From contig DASVWC010000052.1 of the NCBI GenBank assembly GCA_036389835.1, positions 1 through 64,000 on the forward strand: a DNA stretch of 64,000 bases, read 5' to 3'. Both the position numbers and the translations under genes were made by a program. The notes beneath the pieces are model-generated. The model did no database searches and had not been told where the DNA came from. It was given only the letters and a program-made list of their open reading frames with translations. How positions within the stretch are numbered: the first letter of the stretch is position 1; every line of letters begins with the position of its first letter. This DNA is from AC-37 sp036389835 (GTDB taxonomy: Bacteria > Actinomycetota > Thermoleophilia > Solirubrobacterales > Thermoleophilaceae). Positions 18,571 through 26,396 of this stretch are shown here, piece by piece.

Positions 18571-19572
18571 CTAGGCGTACCGGCCGCGCGCGACCGCCAG
18601 GACCGCGAGCCCGATCAGGGCCGCGCCGGCATAGGCCGCCGCGCGGCTTTCGCGTCCGCCGGCGTGCCCTGACCACCGCGTGGATGGTCTATCCGGGACG
18701 GTGGCGGCTCGCGGCGGCGGTTGCGGGAGCGGCGCGGGTGCGGTCAGCTCGTGGAGGCGGCGCCCGGTGGCGATCGCAGCGGCGCCGGAGAGCACCAGCG
18801 CGAGCAGCGAGAAGCCCGAGAACGGCAGCGACGGCTCGCGCCGGGGCCGCGGGCGCTCGACGATCGCCGCCGCCGGGCGGCCGGGGCCGGGCTCGGCGCG
18901 CTGCTCGGTGAGCTGCGGGATCGGGGTGAGCGGCGGAGCGGCGAGCGGCTCGCCCCGCAGCGTGGCCCGGAGGACGGAGCCGGGGGCCGCGCCGGCCGGC
19001 CGGGTGTCCGCGCCGGCGTTCGGAAGCGCGCTCGGAAGGGCTGCGGGCAGCGCGCCGGCGGGATCGGGGGAGGGTCCGGCGAGATCCGGGAAGCGCCGGC
19101 CGCCATCCGGACGCGGGCCGCTCGAGCCACCGGCTCCGCCAGCGGGCGTGGCACCGCCACCTCGCGAGCCGGCGCCGCCTCGCGGGCCGCCGCCAGCGGG
19201 CGTGGCACCGCCACCTCGCGAGCCGGCGCCCCGGCCGGCCCCTCCGCTCCCGCGGTTCCCCCTACCTGAGCCGTTGCCCTTCGAGCCATGGCCGCCTCGA
19301 TCCGCGCCGCCGGCCCCATCGCCGCCTCGAGCAGCCCGCGAAGGATCCGCGGCGGCGGGGGCCCTGGGGCCGTGGTGCCTCGGGCCGCGCGCAGCGTTCC
19401 GCCCGCGCTCTGCCTTCGCCTCGGGCGCGGACCTGTCCGCGGGCTTCGCGGCCGCCGCCGCCGGATCGCCGGCCGGCTTCGCCACGGCCGCCGCCGGCCC
19501 GATCAGCGCGGCCGAGGCGAGCAGCGCCAGTGCGATGCGCGCCGGATCGGAACTTCCGTGTTCGTCCGTCAC
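18571..19572 (-). CDS. Secreted or surface glycine/alanine-rich membrane protein
   Basis: 333 residues starting at GTG 19572, with a GGAGG ribosome-binding site ten bases upstream. Residues about 8-28 form a signal peptide (IALALLASAALIGPAAAVAKP). The middle (35-190) is a low-complexity, glycine-, arginine- and proline-rich stretch containing a tandem GSRGGGATPAGG repeat. Toward the C-terminus are a membrane segment (FSGFSLLALVLSGAAAIATG) and a last hydrophobic segment (AYAGAALIGLAVLAVARG). No enzymatic motif is seen. The composition suggests an exported, envelope-anchored protein of unknown function. The opposite strand is also open here, but its product has no recognisable start or fold. 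Confidence 0.55.
   Translation of the reverse strand: MTDEHGSSDPARIALALLASAALIGPAAAVAKPAGDPAAAAAKPADRSAPEAKAERGRNAARGPRHHGPRAPAAADPSRAARGGDGAGGADRGGHGSKGNGSGRGNRGSGGAGRGAGSRGGGATPAGGGPRGGAGSRGGGATPAGGAGGSSGPRPDGGRRFPDLAGPSPDPAGALPAALPSALPNAGADTRPAGAAPGSVLRATLRGEPLAAPPLTPIPQLTEQRAEPGPGRPAAAIVERPRPRREPSLPFSGFSLLALVLSGAAAIATGRRLHELTAPAPLPQPPPRAATVPDRPSTRWSGHAGGRESRAAAYAGAALIGLAVLAVARGRYA
19138..19230. repeat. 39-bp direct repeat, period 54 bp
   Basis: The 39 bases at 19138-19176 recur without change at 19192-19230. They lie inside the glycine-rich protein gene and encode the repeated GSRGGGATPAGG segment. Identity at every position, third codon positions included, indicates a recent tandem duplication. 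Confidence 0.9.
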
Positions 19573-19633
19573 TTCCCTCTGCCCTCCATGTATCCGGCAC
19601 GAGGTTACGCGGTCGTCCGCGCACACGGGCCAT

Positions 19634-20944
19634 ATGCTCGCGTCCGTGCCGGAGCTGTGGCGCAACTGGGCGGGCGACCAGCGCTGCGCGCCGGAGTCGG
19701 TCGAGCGGCCGCGCAGCGAGGACGACGTCGTGGCGGCGGTCGGCCGCGCGGCCGCCGCCGGCCGGCCGGTGCGCGTGGCGGGCGCGGGCCACTCGTTCAG
19801 CGACATCGTCCTCACCGACGGCCACCTGCTCGACCTCGGCGGCATGGACCGCGTGCTGAGCGCGGACCCGGCCAGCGGGCTGGCCGAGGTCGAGGCCGGG
19901 GTCTCGATCCACGACCTCGGCCCGGCGCTCGGCCGGCACGGCCTGGCGCTCGAGAACCAGGGCGACGTGGACGCCCAGAGCATCGCCGGCGCCGTCTCGA
20001 CCGCGACGCACGGCACCGGCTCGGGCTTCCGCAACCTCTCGGCGCAGGTCGCCGGCCTGCGGCTGATCGCCGGCGACGGCGAGCCGGTCGACTGCTCCGA
20101 GGAGGTCGAGCCGGAGCTGTTCAGGGCGGCGCGGGTCGGGCTCGGCGCGCTCGGCGTGATCACCCGCGTGACGCTGCGCTGCGCGCCGCTCTACACGCTG
20201 CGGCGCAGCGACGCCCCGCGCCCGCTCGACGAGGCGCTCGACCGTCTCGGCGAGCTGGTCGACGGCCACGAGCGCTTCGAGCTGTTCGTCTTCCCGTACA
20301 CGCGCACCGCACTCACGCGGGTGACCGAGACCACCGCGGACGACCCGGCGCCGCCCTCGCCGGCCGCGGAGTGGGTCGAGGACGTGCTGGTCGAGAACCT
20401 CGCCCTCGGCCTGTTCTCGCGCGCGGGCCGGGCGCTGCCGGCCGCGATCCCGGCGCTCAACCGCACGATCGCCCGAATGCTGCGCCCGTCGGAGCGCGTG
20501 GACCGCAGCTACCGGATCTACGCGAACACGCGCCGGGTGCGCTTCACGGAGATGGAGTACGCCGTGCCGCGCGAGGCGGGGCGCGAGGCGCTCGAGCGGG
20601 TGATGGCGATGGTCGAGCGCCGCCGGCTGCCGATCTCGTTCCCGCTCGAGTTCCGCTTCGTCGCCGGCGACGACGCCTACCTCTCGCCGTCGAACGGCCG
20701 CGCGACCGCGTACGTGGCCGTGCACGCCTACCGCGGGATGGAGCACGAGACCTACTTCCGCGCCGTCGAGTCGATCATGCGCGAGTACGACGGGCGCCCG
20801 CACTGGGGCAAGCGCCACTACCGCACCGCGGCCGACCTGGCGCCCGCCTATCCGGACTGGGACCGCTTCGCCGAGGCGCGCGAGCGCCTCGACCCAAACC
20901 GCCGCTTCCGCAACGACTACCTGGACCGCGTGCTCGGTCCTTAG
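19634..20944 (+). CDS. FAD-binding sugar-lactone oxidase (D-arabinono-1,4-lactone oxidase/gulonolactone family)
   Basis: 436 residues of the vanillyl-alcohol-oxidase fold. RVAGAGHSFSDIVLTDGHLL near residue 50 is the FAD-binding segment, whose histidine is the usual covalent flavin site in aldonolactone oxidases; SIAGAVSTATHGTGSGFRNL near residue 118 is the second FAD motif. The C-terminal RPHWGKRHYRTAADLAPAYP and FNxxR-like DPNRRFRNDYLD match the ALO domain. ATG 19634 or GTG 19646 could start it; both keep the fold. It is convergent with the coiled-coil gene and lies near a PLP deaminase/aldolase, a combination also known in mycobacteria (from memory, Rv1769-Rv1771). Confidence 0.88.
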   Translation: MLASVPELWRNWAGDQRCAPESVERPRSEDDVVAAVGRAAAAGRPVRVAGAGHSFSDIVLTDGHLLDLGGMDRVLSADPASGLAEVEAGVSIHDLGPALGRHGLALENQGDVDAQSIAGAVSTATHGTGSGFRNLSAQVAGLRLIAGDGEPVDCSEEVEPELFRAARVGLGALGVITRVTLRCAPLYTLRRSDAPRPLDEALDRLGELVDGHERFELFVFPYTRTALTRVTETTADDPAPPSPAAEWVEDVLVENLALGLFSRAGRALPAAIPALNRTIARMLRPSERVDRSYRIYANTRRVRFTEMEYAVPREAGREALERVMAMVERRRLPISFPLEFRFVAGDDAYLSPSNGRATAYVAVHAYRGMEHETYFRAVESIMREYDGRPHWGKRHYRTAADLAPAYPDWDRFAEARERLDPNRRFRNDYLDRVLGP

Positions 20945-21219
20945 GCCGGCGGCGTAGCCCCGCCGCCGTCGAGGCGGTCCAGCATCCGGAACAGCGCCTC
21001 ACGCTGCGCCCGGTTCTCGGCGAGGACGTCATCGAGCTTCCGATCCTGTCGCTCGTGATGCTGCCGCATGGCGTCGCCGAACTCCCGGATCTCGGCCATG
21101 ATCGCCTCGTGAAGGCGGTCCAGTCGACGTTGCGAGAGAAGGGTCTGCTCGCGCATGAACTCGCGCAGATCCGCGCTCTGCTCGCGCATGAACTCCCGGA
21201 GATCCTGGGTCTCGCTCAC
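20941..21219 (-). CDS. Small coiled-coil protein, hypothetical
   Basis: 92 residues, nearly all helix-forming and charged, with no signal peptide or membrane segment. The first 25 residues contain two copies of DLREFMREQ spaced 11 residues apart, then a long amphipathic stretch (LDRLHEAIMAEIREFGDAM). A self-associating coiled coil is likely; the function is unknown. Its stop TAA overlaps the stop of the convergent lactone oxidase gene, and it starts 61 bases beyond the end of the deaminase/aldolase gene on the same strand. Confidence 0.6.
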   Translation of the reverse strand: MSETQDLREFMREQSADLREFMREQTLLSQRRLDRLHEAIMAEIREFGDAMRQHHERQDRKLDDVLAENRAQREALFRMLDRLDGGGATPPA

Positions 21220-21263
21220 GCGGCCATTGTCGCACGGCGCGCGTTACGCGAAACCGCGCTCGG

Positions 21264-21284
21264 GTGACGATTCTGCGTCGTCAC
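21264..21284 (-). terminator. Short hairpin at the end of the deaminase/aldolase gene
   Basis: GTGACGA and TCGTCAC form a 7-bp stem around a 7-base loop. The hairpin overlaps the stop codon of the gene at 21281 and lies just upstream of the coiled-coil gene on the same strand. No T-run follows; a weak terminator or a chance palindrome. Confidence 0.25.
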
Positions 21285-22417
21285 AGAAACAGCTTCCCCT
21301 CGCCGCGGTAGGTCGGGACCTCGTCCACGACCCGGCCGCCCTCGACGAGCAGCAGCGTGTCGAAGTGCTCGCACAGCTCGCCCGCCTTGGCGTGGCGGAA
21401 GTAGACGCGGTCGCCCACGCGCAGCCGGCGCGCGGCGGCGCCGCTCACCGGCGTCTGCACCTCGCCGGCGCCCTCCTGGGCGTCGAGCTCCAGGCCGGCC
21501 GGGAGGTGGGGCACCGGCAGGCGGTTCCGTGCGGGGGCGCCCGAGGCGATGTAGCCGCCGCCCAGGCAGGTCGCGACCTTCGCGCTCGGCCGCCGCACCA
21601 CCGGCAGCGCGAACATCGCCGCCGGGCGGAGCGTGAAGGCGGAGTACTCGTCGAACAGGGCCGGGGCGTAGAAGCCGGAGCCGGCGGTCAGCTCGGTCAC
21701 CGCGTCCTCGCGCGAGGTGGTGTGCAGGCTGCCGGTGCCGCCGCCGTTGACGAACTCGAGCGGCGTCACCTCCTCGACCGCGGCCACGATCTCCGCGCGG
21801 CGCTTCGCGATCTCCTTCACCGACGCCCGCTGCATCGCTCGGATGACGGCCCCGCGCGCGCGGCTCGCCGGGCGGTCGCCGACGCCCGCGACGTGGCCCT
21901 CGTAGCCCATGACGCCCGCGACGGCGATGCCGCGGTCGATCGCGGCGCGCGCCAGCGCGGCGGCCTGCTCGGGCGTGCGGACCGGCGAGCGCTTCGGCCC
22001 GATCCGGACCCGCGCGACCGGGTAGCTCATGTCCACCTCGATGCAGACCCGCGCCGAGCGGTCGCCGATCAGGTCGAGCTGCTCCACCGAGTCGACCATC
22101 AGGACCGGCAGCGGCGAGCGGCCGAGCGCCTCGCGGTCGGCGGTGGGGTAGGCGAGCAGCAGGTCGTCGAAGCCGTGCTCGTCGAGCCACTGGCTCTCGC
22201 GCAGCGTGTAGGTCATCAGGCCGGAGAACCCGTCGCGCCTGAGGATCCGCGCGAGGATCTCGCGGCAGCGGACCGACTTGCTCGCGACGCGGATCGGCTT
22301 GTTCCCGGCGCGGGCGAGCAGGTCGCGCGCGTTGTCCCACATGGCGTCGAGGTCGACGAACGCGAACGGGGCGTCGCGGTCGCCGAAGGCCCGTTCGAGG
22401 CGCTCGTATTCGTGCAC
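21281..22417 (-). CDS. PLP-dependent amino acid deaminase/aldolase (alanine racemase N-terminal fold)
   Basis: 378 residues of the fold-type III PLP family. FAFVDLDAMWDNARDLLARA at the N-terminus leads to RVASKSVRCREIL, where the lysine would carry PLP; GVMGYEGHVAGVGD and EFVNGGGTGSLHTTS are the phosphate-binding and barrel strands; the C-terminal domain ends with VGDRVYFRHAKAGELCEHFD, where histidine and cysteine match the metal site of D-threonine aldolase and D-serine dehydratase relatives. The substrate is not determined. It diverges from the metallo-hydrolase gene at 22443, with only 25 bases between the starts. Confidence 0.85.
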   Translation of the reverse strand: MHEYERLERAFGDRDAPFAFVDLDAMWDNARDLLARAGNKPIRVASKSVRCREILARILRRDGFSGLMTYTLRESQWLDEHGFDDLLLAYPTADREALGRSPLPVLMVDSVEQLDLIGDRSARVCIEVDMSYPVARVRIGPKRSPVRTPEQAAALARAAIDRGIAVAGVMGYEGHVAGVGDRPASRARGAVIRAMQRASVKEIAKRRAEIVAAVEEVTPLEFVNGGGTGSLHTTSREDAVTELTAGSGFYAPALFDEYSAFTLRPAAMFALPVVRRPSAKVATCLGGGYIASGAPARNRLPVPHLPAGLELDAQEGAGEVQTPVSGAAARRLRVGDRVYFRHAKAGELCEHFDTLLLVEGGRVVDEVPTYRGEGKLFL

Positions 22418-22442
22418 GAGGCGACCCTAATAGGCTTGAAGC

Positions 22443-23495
22443 GTGGCAGTCGCCGAGGCACTCGAGATTCGCTCGTTCCACGAGTTCGACGACGCCCACT
22501 CGCTCTGGCCGCGCGGCGACCGTCCGCGGGCGATGCGCGCCGCGGCCGAGGAGTTCCGGCCGCGGTTCAAGGAGCAGGGGACCGTCAAGTCGGTCCAGAC
22601 GGTCGACCTCGTCGCCGCCGGCTACCCGCTCGCCTACGCGTTCGGCGGCGCCGCGAAGGGGCTCAACCCGTTCGTGAGCATCTCGAACCGCCTCGTGGTC
22701 ATCCGCTTCGAGGACTTCGAGGGCCGGGAGCGGGTGCTCGCCTGGGAGCCGACCGTCCCGGAGGGCTCGCAGGAGGCCCCGTTCTACGAGCAGCTCTTCG
22801 AGCGCTACGGCGAGTGGCTCGCGACCAACGTCTTCGCCACCTACTACAACGACATCGGCCAGGCGCTCGCGAGGTGCGGCCTGACCCCCGCGGACGTCGA
22901 CTACATCGCGTTCGACCACCTGCACGTGCAGGACCCGCGCATGATGCTCGGCACCGAGACCCTGCCGGCCTACTACCCGAACGCGAAGATGATCGCCCAG
23001 CGGGCCGAGCTCGACACGTTCAGGTCGCTGCACCCGACCCAGTGGGCCTGGTACGTCGACGGCGGCATGGACGGCGTCCCCGAGGACCGGGTGATCGCGG
23101 TCGAGGGCGACGTCGAGCTCGGCAGTGGCCTCGCCTTCCTCCACACGCCCGGTCACACCGACGGGAACATGTCGCTCTGCGTCAACACGCCGGACGGCAT
23201 CTGGGTCTCCAGCGAGAACGGCGTGGCCGCCGACAACTGGCACCCGCGGCTCTCGAAGATCCCGGGCGTGCGCAGGTGGGCGGAGTTCTTCAACCGCGAC
23301 GTGGTGATGAACTCGAACACCCTCGAGGACTCGCTCGACCAGTACGACTCGATGGTGAAGGAGCACGCGGTCGCCGATCCCGACCGCAGCGACCCGCGCT
23401 GGAAGCAGGTCTTCCCCTCGTCCGAGCTCGCCCGGTTCAAGCGCCAGTGGCCGGTCGTCCCCACGCACTTCTTCGGTGGCATCGACTATCGCTGA
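22443..23495 (+). CDS. MBL-fold hydrolase, uncharacterised subgroup
   Basis: 350 residues, starting at GTG 22443. Metal-ligand motifs are visible as FDHLHVQDPR (HxHxxD type, near residue 158) and FLHTPGHTDGNMSL (near residue 235), followed by NWHPRL. The N-terminal 120 residues, rich in aromatic residues, precede the fold and are not typical of glyoxalase II or lactonases; I do not recognise a specific activity. It is followed by aconitase with a 20-base overlap, so the two are probably co-transcribed. Confidence 0.8.
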   Translation: MAVAEALEIRSFHEFDDAHSLWPRGDRPRAMRAAAEEFRPRFKEQGTVKSVQTVDLVAAGYPLAYAFGGAAKGLNPFVSISNRLVVIRFEDFEGRERVLAWEPTVPEGSQEAPFYEQLFERYGEWLATNVFATYYNDIGQALARCGLTPADVDYIAFDHLHVQDPRMMLGTETLPAYYPNAKMIAQRAELDTFRSLHPTQWAWYVDGGMDGVPEDRVIAVEGDVELGSGLAFLHTPGHTDGNMSLCVNTPDGIWVSSENGVAADNWHPRLSKIPGVRRWAEFFNRDVVMNSNTLEDSLDQYDSMVKEHAVADPDRSDPRWKQVFPSSELARFKRQWPVVPTHFFGGIDYR

Positions 23496-26043
23496 CCACA
23501 AGGTCTTCCGGCTGGACGAGCTCCAGGCGAAGTACGACGTCGCGCGGCTGCCGTACTCGCTGAAGGTCCTGCTGGAGAACGCGATGCGCAACGGCCACGA
23601 CGAGTCGGTCGAGGCGATCGCGACCTGGGACGCGAAGGCCGAGCCGAGCAGGGAGATCGCCTACGAGCCGGCGCGCGTGCTGATGCAGGACTTCACCGGC
23701 GTGCCCGCGATCGTGGACCTCGCCGCGATGCGCGACGCGAGCAGCGACCCCTCGAAGATCAACCCGCTCGTGCCGGCCGAGCTGGTCATCGACCACTCGA
23801 TCCAGGTCGACGCGTTCGCCCACCGGCTCGCGTTCGAGCGCAACGCCGAGCTCGAGTTCGAGCGCAACCGCGAGCGCTACGCGTTCCTGCGCTGGGGCCA
23901 GACGGCGTTCGACAACTTCTCGGTGGTCCCCCCGAACACCGGCATCTGCCACCAGGTCAACCTCGAGTACCTCGCGCGCGTGGTGATCAGCCGCGACGGC
24001 CAGGCGTTCCCCGACACGCTGGTCGGCACCGACTCGCACACCACGATGGTCAACGGCCTCGGCGTGCTCGGATGGGGCGCGGGCGGGATCGAGGCCGAGG
24101 CCGCGATGCTCGGCCAGCCTGTCTCGATGCTCCTGCCGCAGGTCGTAGGCTTCCGGCTCACCGGCGAGCTGCCCGAGGGCTCGACCGCCACCGACCTCGT
24201 CCTCACCGTCACGCAGATGCTCCGCGCCAGGGGCGTCGTCGGCAAGTTCGTCGAGTTCTTCGGCCCGGGCCTGCCGAACCTGCCGCTGGCCGATCGCGCG
24301 ACGATCGGCAACATGGCCCCGGAGTACGGCGCCACGTGCGGGATCTTCCCGGTCGACCGGCAGACGCTCGCCTACCTCGAGTTCACCGGCCGCGACACCC
24401 GCCTCGTCGAGGAGTACATGCGCGAGCAGGGGATGTTCCACGACGAGGACTCCGAGGACGCGACCTACTCCGACACGCTCGAGCTCGACCTCGGCGACGT
24501 GGAGCCTTCGCTCGCCGGGCCGAAGCGCCCGCAGGACCGCGTGCCGCTGCACGAGGCCAAGGAGTCGTGCCTCGCGGCGCTGGGCGAGATGGTCGAGTAC
24601 GAGGACCGCGACGAGGCCGTCGCGGAGAGCTTCCCGGCGAGCGACCCGCCGACCAACGGCCGCGGCGAGGCCGACCGCGAGCACGAGGTGGTCGCGGTGG
24701 CGGACAAGACGCCGGAGGGCGAGGGGCTCGACCACGGCGCCGTCGTGATCGCCGCGATCACGAGCTGCACCAACACGTCGAACCCGAGCGTGATGCTCGG
24801 CGCCGGCCTCCTGGCCAAGAAGGCGGTGGAGATGGGGCTCGAGACCAAGCCGTGGGTGAAGACCTCGCTCGCCCCCGGCTCGAAGGTCGTGACCGAGTAC
24901 CTCGAGCGCGCCGGGCTGACCCAGTACCTCGAGAGGCTCGGCTTCAACCTCGTCGGCTACGGCTGCACGACCTGCATCGGGAACTCCGGACCGCTGCCCG
25001 AGGAGATCTCGAGCGAGATCGCCGAGCGCGACCTCGCGGTCTGCTCGGTGCTCTCGGGGAATCGCAACTTCGAGGGCCGCATCCACCCCGAGGTCAAGCT
25101 CAACTACCTCGCCTCGCCGCCGCTGGTGGTCGCCTACGCGCTCGCCGGGCGGATGGACGTGGACCTGTTCGAGGACTTCCCGCTCCGCGAGATCTGGCCG
25201 AGCCAGGCCGAGGTCGCCGAGGCGATGCAGTACGTCGAGTCCGAGATGTTCACGCGCAGCTACGGCGAGGTCTTCGAGGGCGACGAGAACTGGAACGCGC
25301 TCGAGGTGCCGGAGGGCGACACCTACGCGTGGGACCCCGAGTCCACCTACGTCAAGAAGCCGCCCTACTTCGAGATGGAGCCGGCGGCGGGGCCGATCGA
25401 GGGCGCGCGCGTGCTGGCGAAGCTGGGCGACTCCGTCACGACCGATCACATCTCGCCCGCGGGCGCGATCAAGAAGGACTCGCCGGCCGGGCGGTACCTG
25501 ACCGAGCGCGGGGTCACCGAGTTCAACTCCTACGGCTCACGGCGCGGCAACCACGAGGTGATGATGCGCGGCACGTTCGCCAACGTGCGGCTGCGCAACC
25601 AGCTCGCGCCCGGCACCGAGGGCGGCGTGACGATCAAGGACGGCGAGGAGATGAGCATCTTCGACGCCGCCATGGCCTACGCGGACGAGGGCGTCCCGCT
25701 GTGCGTGATCGCGGGCAAGGAGTACGGGTCCGGCTCCTCGCGCGACTGGGCGGCCAAGGGCCCGCGGCTGCTGGGGATCAGGTTCGTGATCGCCGAGAGC
25801 TACGAGCGCATCCACCGCTCGAACCTCGTCGGGATGGGCATCCTGCCGCTTCAGGCGGACACGGCCGACCTCACCGGCGAGGAGACGTTCAGCGTGCCCG
25901 AGCTCGAGGACGGGCAGCGCACCGTCACGGTCACCGCCGGCGATCGGGAATTCGAGGCGACCGTCCGCATCGACACGCCGAACGAGTGGCAGTACTACCG
26001 GGCCGGCGGGATCCTGCCGTTCGTCCTGCGCCGCTTCAATTGA
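23476..26043 (+). CDS. acnA: Aconitate hydratase A (IRP/AcnA type)
   Basis: Isomerises citrate to isocitrate in the TCA cycle. The 855-residue protein has the AcnA order of domains: N-terminal Y-S-L-K-V-L-L-E-N segment, TDSHTTMVNGLGVLGWGAGG near residue 180, cluster ligands in AITSCTNTSNPS and GCTTCIGNSG, and the swivelling C-terminal domain with LGDSVTTDHISPAGAI and KEYGSGSSRDWAAKGP. All three cluster cysteines are present. Residues 379-395 carry an extra DEAVAESFPASDPPTNG insertion. GTG 23476 overlaps the upstream gene by 20 bases. The stop overlaps the TTG start of the thioesterase. Confidence 0.95.
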   Translation: MASTIADHKVFRLDELQAKYDVARLPYSLKVLLENAMRNGHDESVEAIATWDAKAEPSREIAYEPARVLMQDFTGVPAIVDLAAMRDASSDPSKINPLVPAELVIDHSIQVDAFAHRLAFERNAELEFERNRERYAFLRWGQTAFDNFSVVPPNTGICHQVNLEYLARVVISRDGQAFPDTLVGTDSHTTMVNGLGVLGWGAGGIEAEAAMLGQPVSMLLPQVVGFRLTGELPEGSTATDLVLTVTQMLRARGVVGKFVEFFGPGLPNLPLADRATIGNMAPEYGATCGIFPVDRQTLAYLEFTGRDTRLVEEYMREQGMFHDEDSEDATYSDTLELDLGDVEPSLAGPKRPQDRVPLHEAKESCLAALGEMVEYEDRDEAVAESFPASDPPTNGRGEADREHEVVAVADKTPEGEGLDHGAVVIAAITSCTNTSNPSVMLGAGLLAKKAVEMGLETKPWVKTSLAPGSKVVTEYLERAGLTQYLERLGFNLVGYGCTTCIGNSGPLPEEISSEIAERDLAVCSVLSGNRNFEGRIHPEVKLNYLASPPLVVAYALAGRMDVDLFEDFPLREIWPSQAEVAEAMQYVESEMFTRSYGEVFEGDENWNALEVPEGDTYAWDPESTYVKKPPYFEMEPAAGPIEGARVLAKLGDSVTTDHISPAGAIKKDSPAGRYLTERGVTEFNSYGSRRGNHEVMMRGTFANVRLRNQLAPGTEGGVTIKDGEEMSIFDAAMAYADEGVPLCVIAGKEYGSGSSRDWAAKGPRLLGIRFVIAESYERIHRSNLVGMGILPLQADTADLTGEETFSVPELEDGQRTVTVTAGDREFEATVRIDTPNEWQYYRAGGILPFVLRRFN

Positions 26044-26384
26044 TCGTCCACCACGACGGCTGCTTCGGCTGCGGCCAGGCCAACCTCTTCGGGCTCCAGC
26101 TCGAGTCGGACGGGGTGAGCGGGCGCTTCTTCGTGAAGCAGGACCACCAGGGCCCGCCCGGCTTCGCGCACGGCGGCATCATCGCCGCGGCGCTCGACGA
26201 GGCGATGGCGCTCGCCCTGCACGCGCAGGGCAGGGACGCGCGGACCAAGCGGCTCGAGGTCCGCTACCTGGCGCCGGTCCCCGTCGGGGTCTTCGTCGAG
26301 GTTGGCACGACCGCGGGTGGCGCCGAGGCGCGGGTCGATGGCAAAGTGGTGGCCGAGGCCACCGCCGACTTCGCCGTCAGCTAG
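26040..26384 (+). CDS. PaaI-type hotdog-fold thioesterase
   Basis: 114 residues. The start HHDGCFGCGQANLFGLQLE, the active-site helix PPGFAHGGIIAAALDEAMAL (residues about 40-60) and LEVRYLAPVPVG match the PaaI/YigI hotdog thioesterase family, which cleaves acyl-CoA or aryl-acetyl-CoA. The only suitable start is TTG 26040, overlapping the aconitase stop; no ATG or GTG lies before the conserved start of the fold. The acyl substrate is unknown. Confidence 0.82.
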   Translation: MIVHHDGCFGCGQANLFGLQLESDGVSGRFFVKQDHQGPPGFAHGGIIAAALDEAMALALHAQGRDARTKRLEVRYLAPVPVGVFVEVGTTAGGAEARVDGKVVAEATADFAVS

Positions 26385-26396
26385 GGTGCCGCGCCG

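Noticed and set aside
18680..19600. Plus-strand frame through the glycine-rich region, in frame with the lactone oxidase
   Set aside because: Proline/alanine-rich shadow of the repeat gene; the oxidase fold begins only at about 19634.
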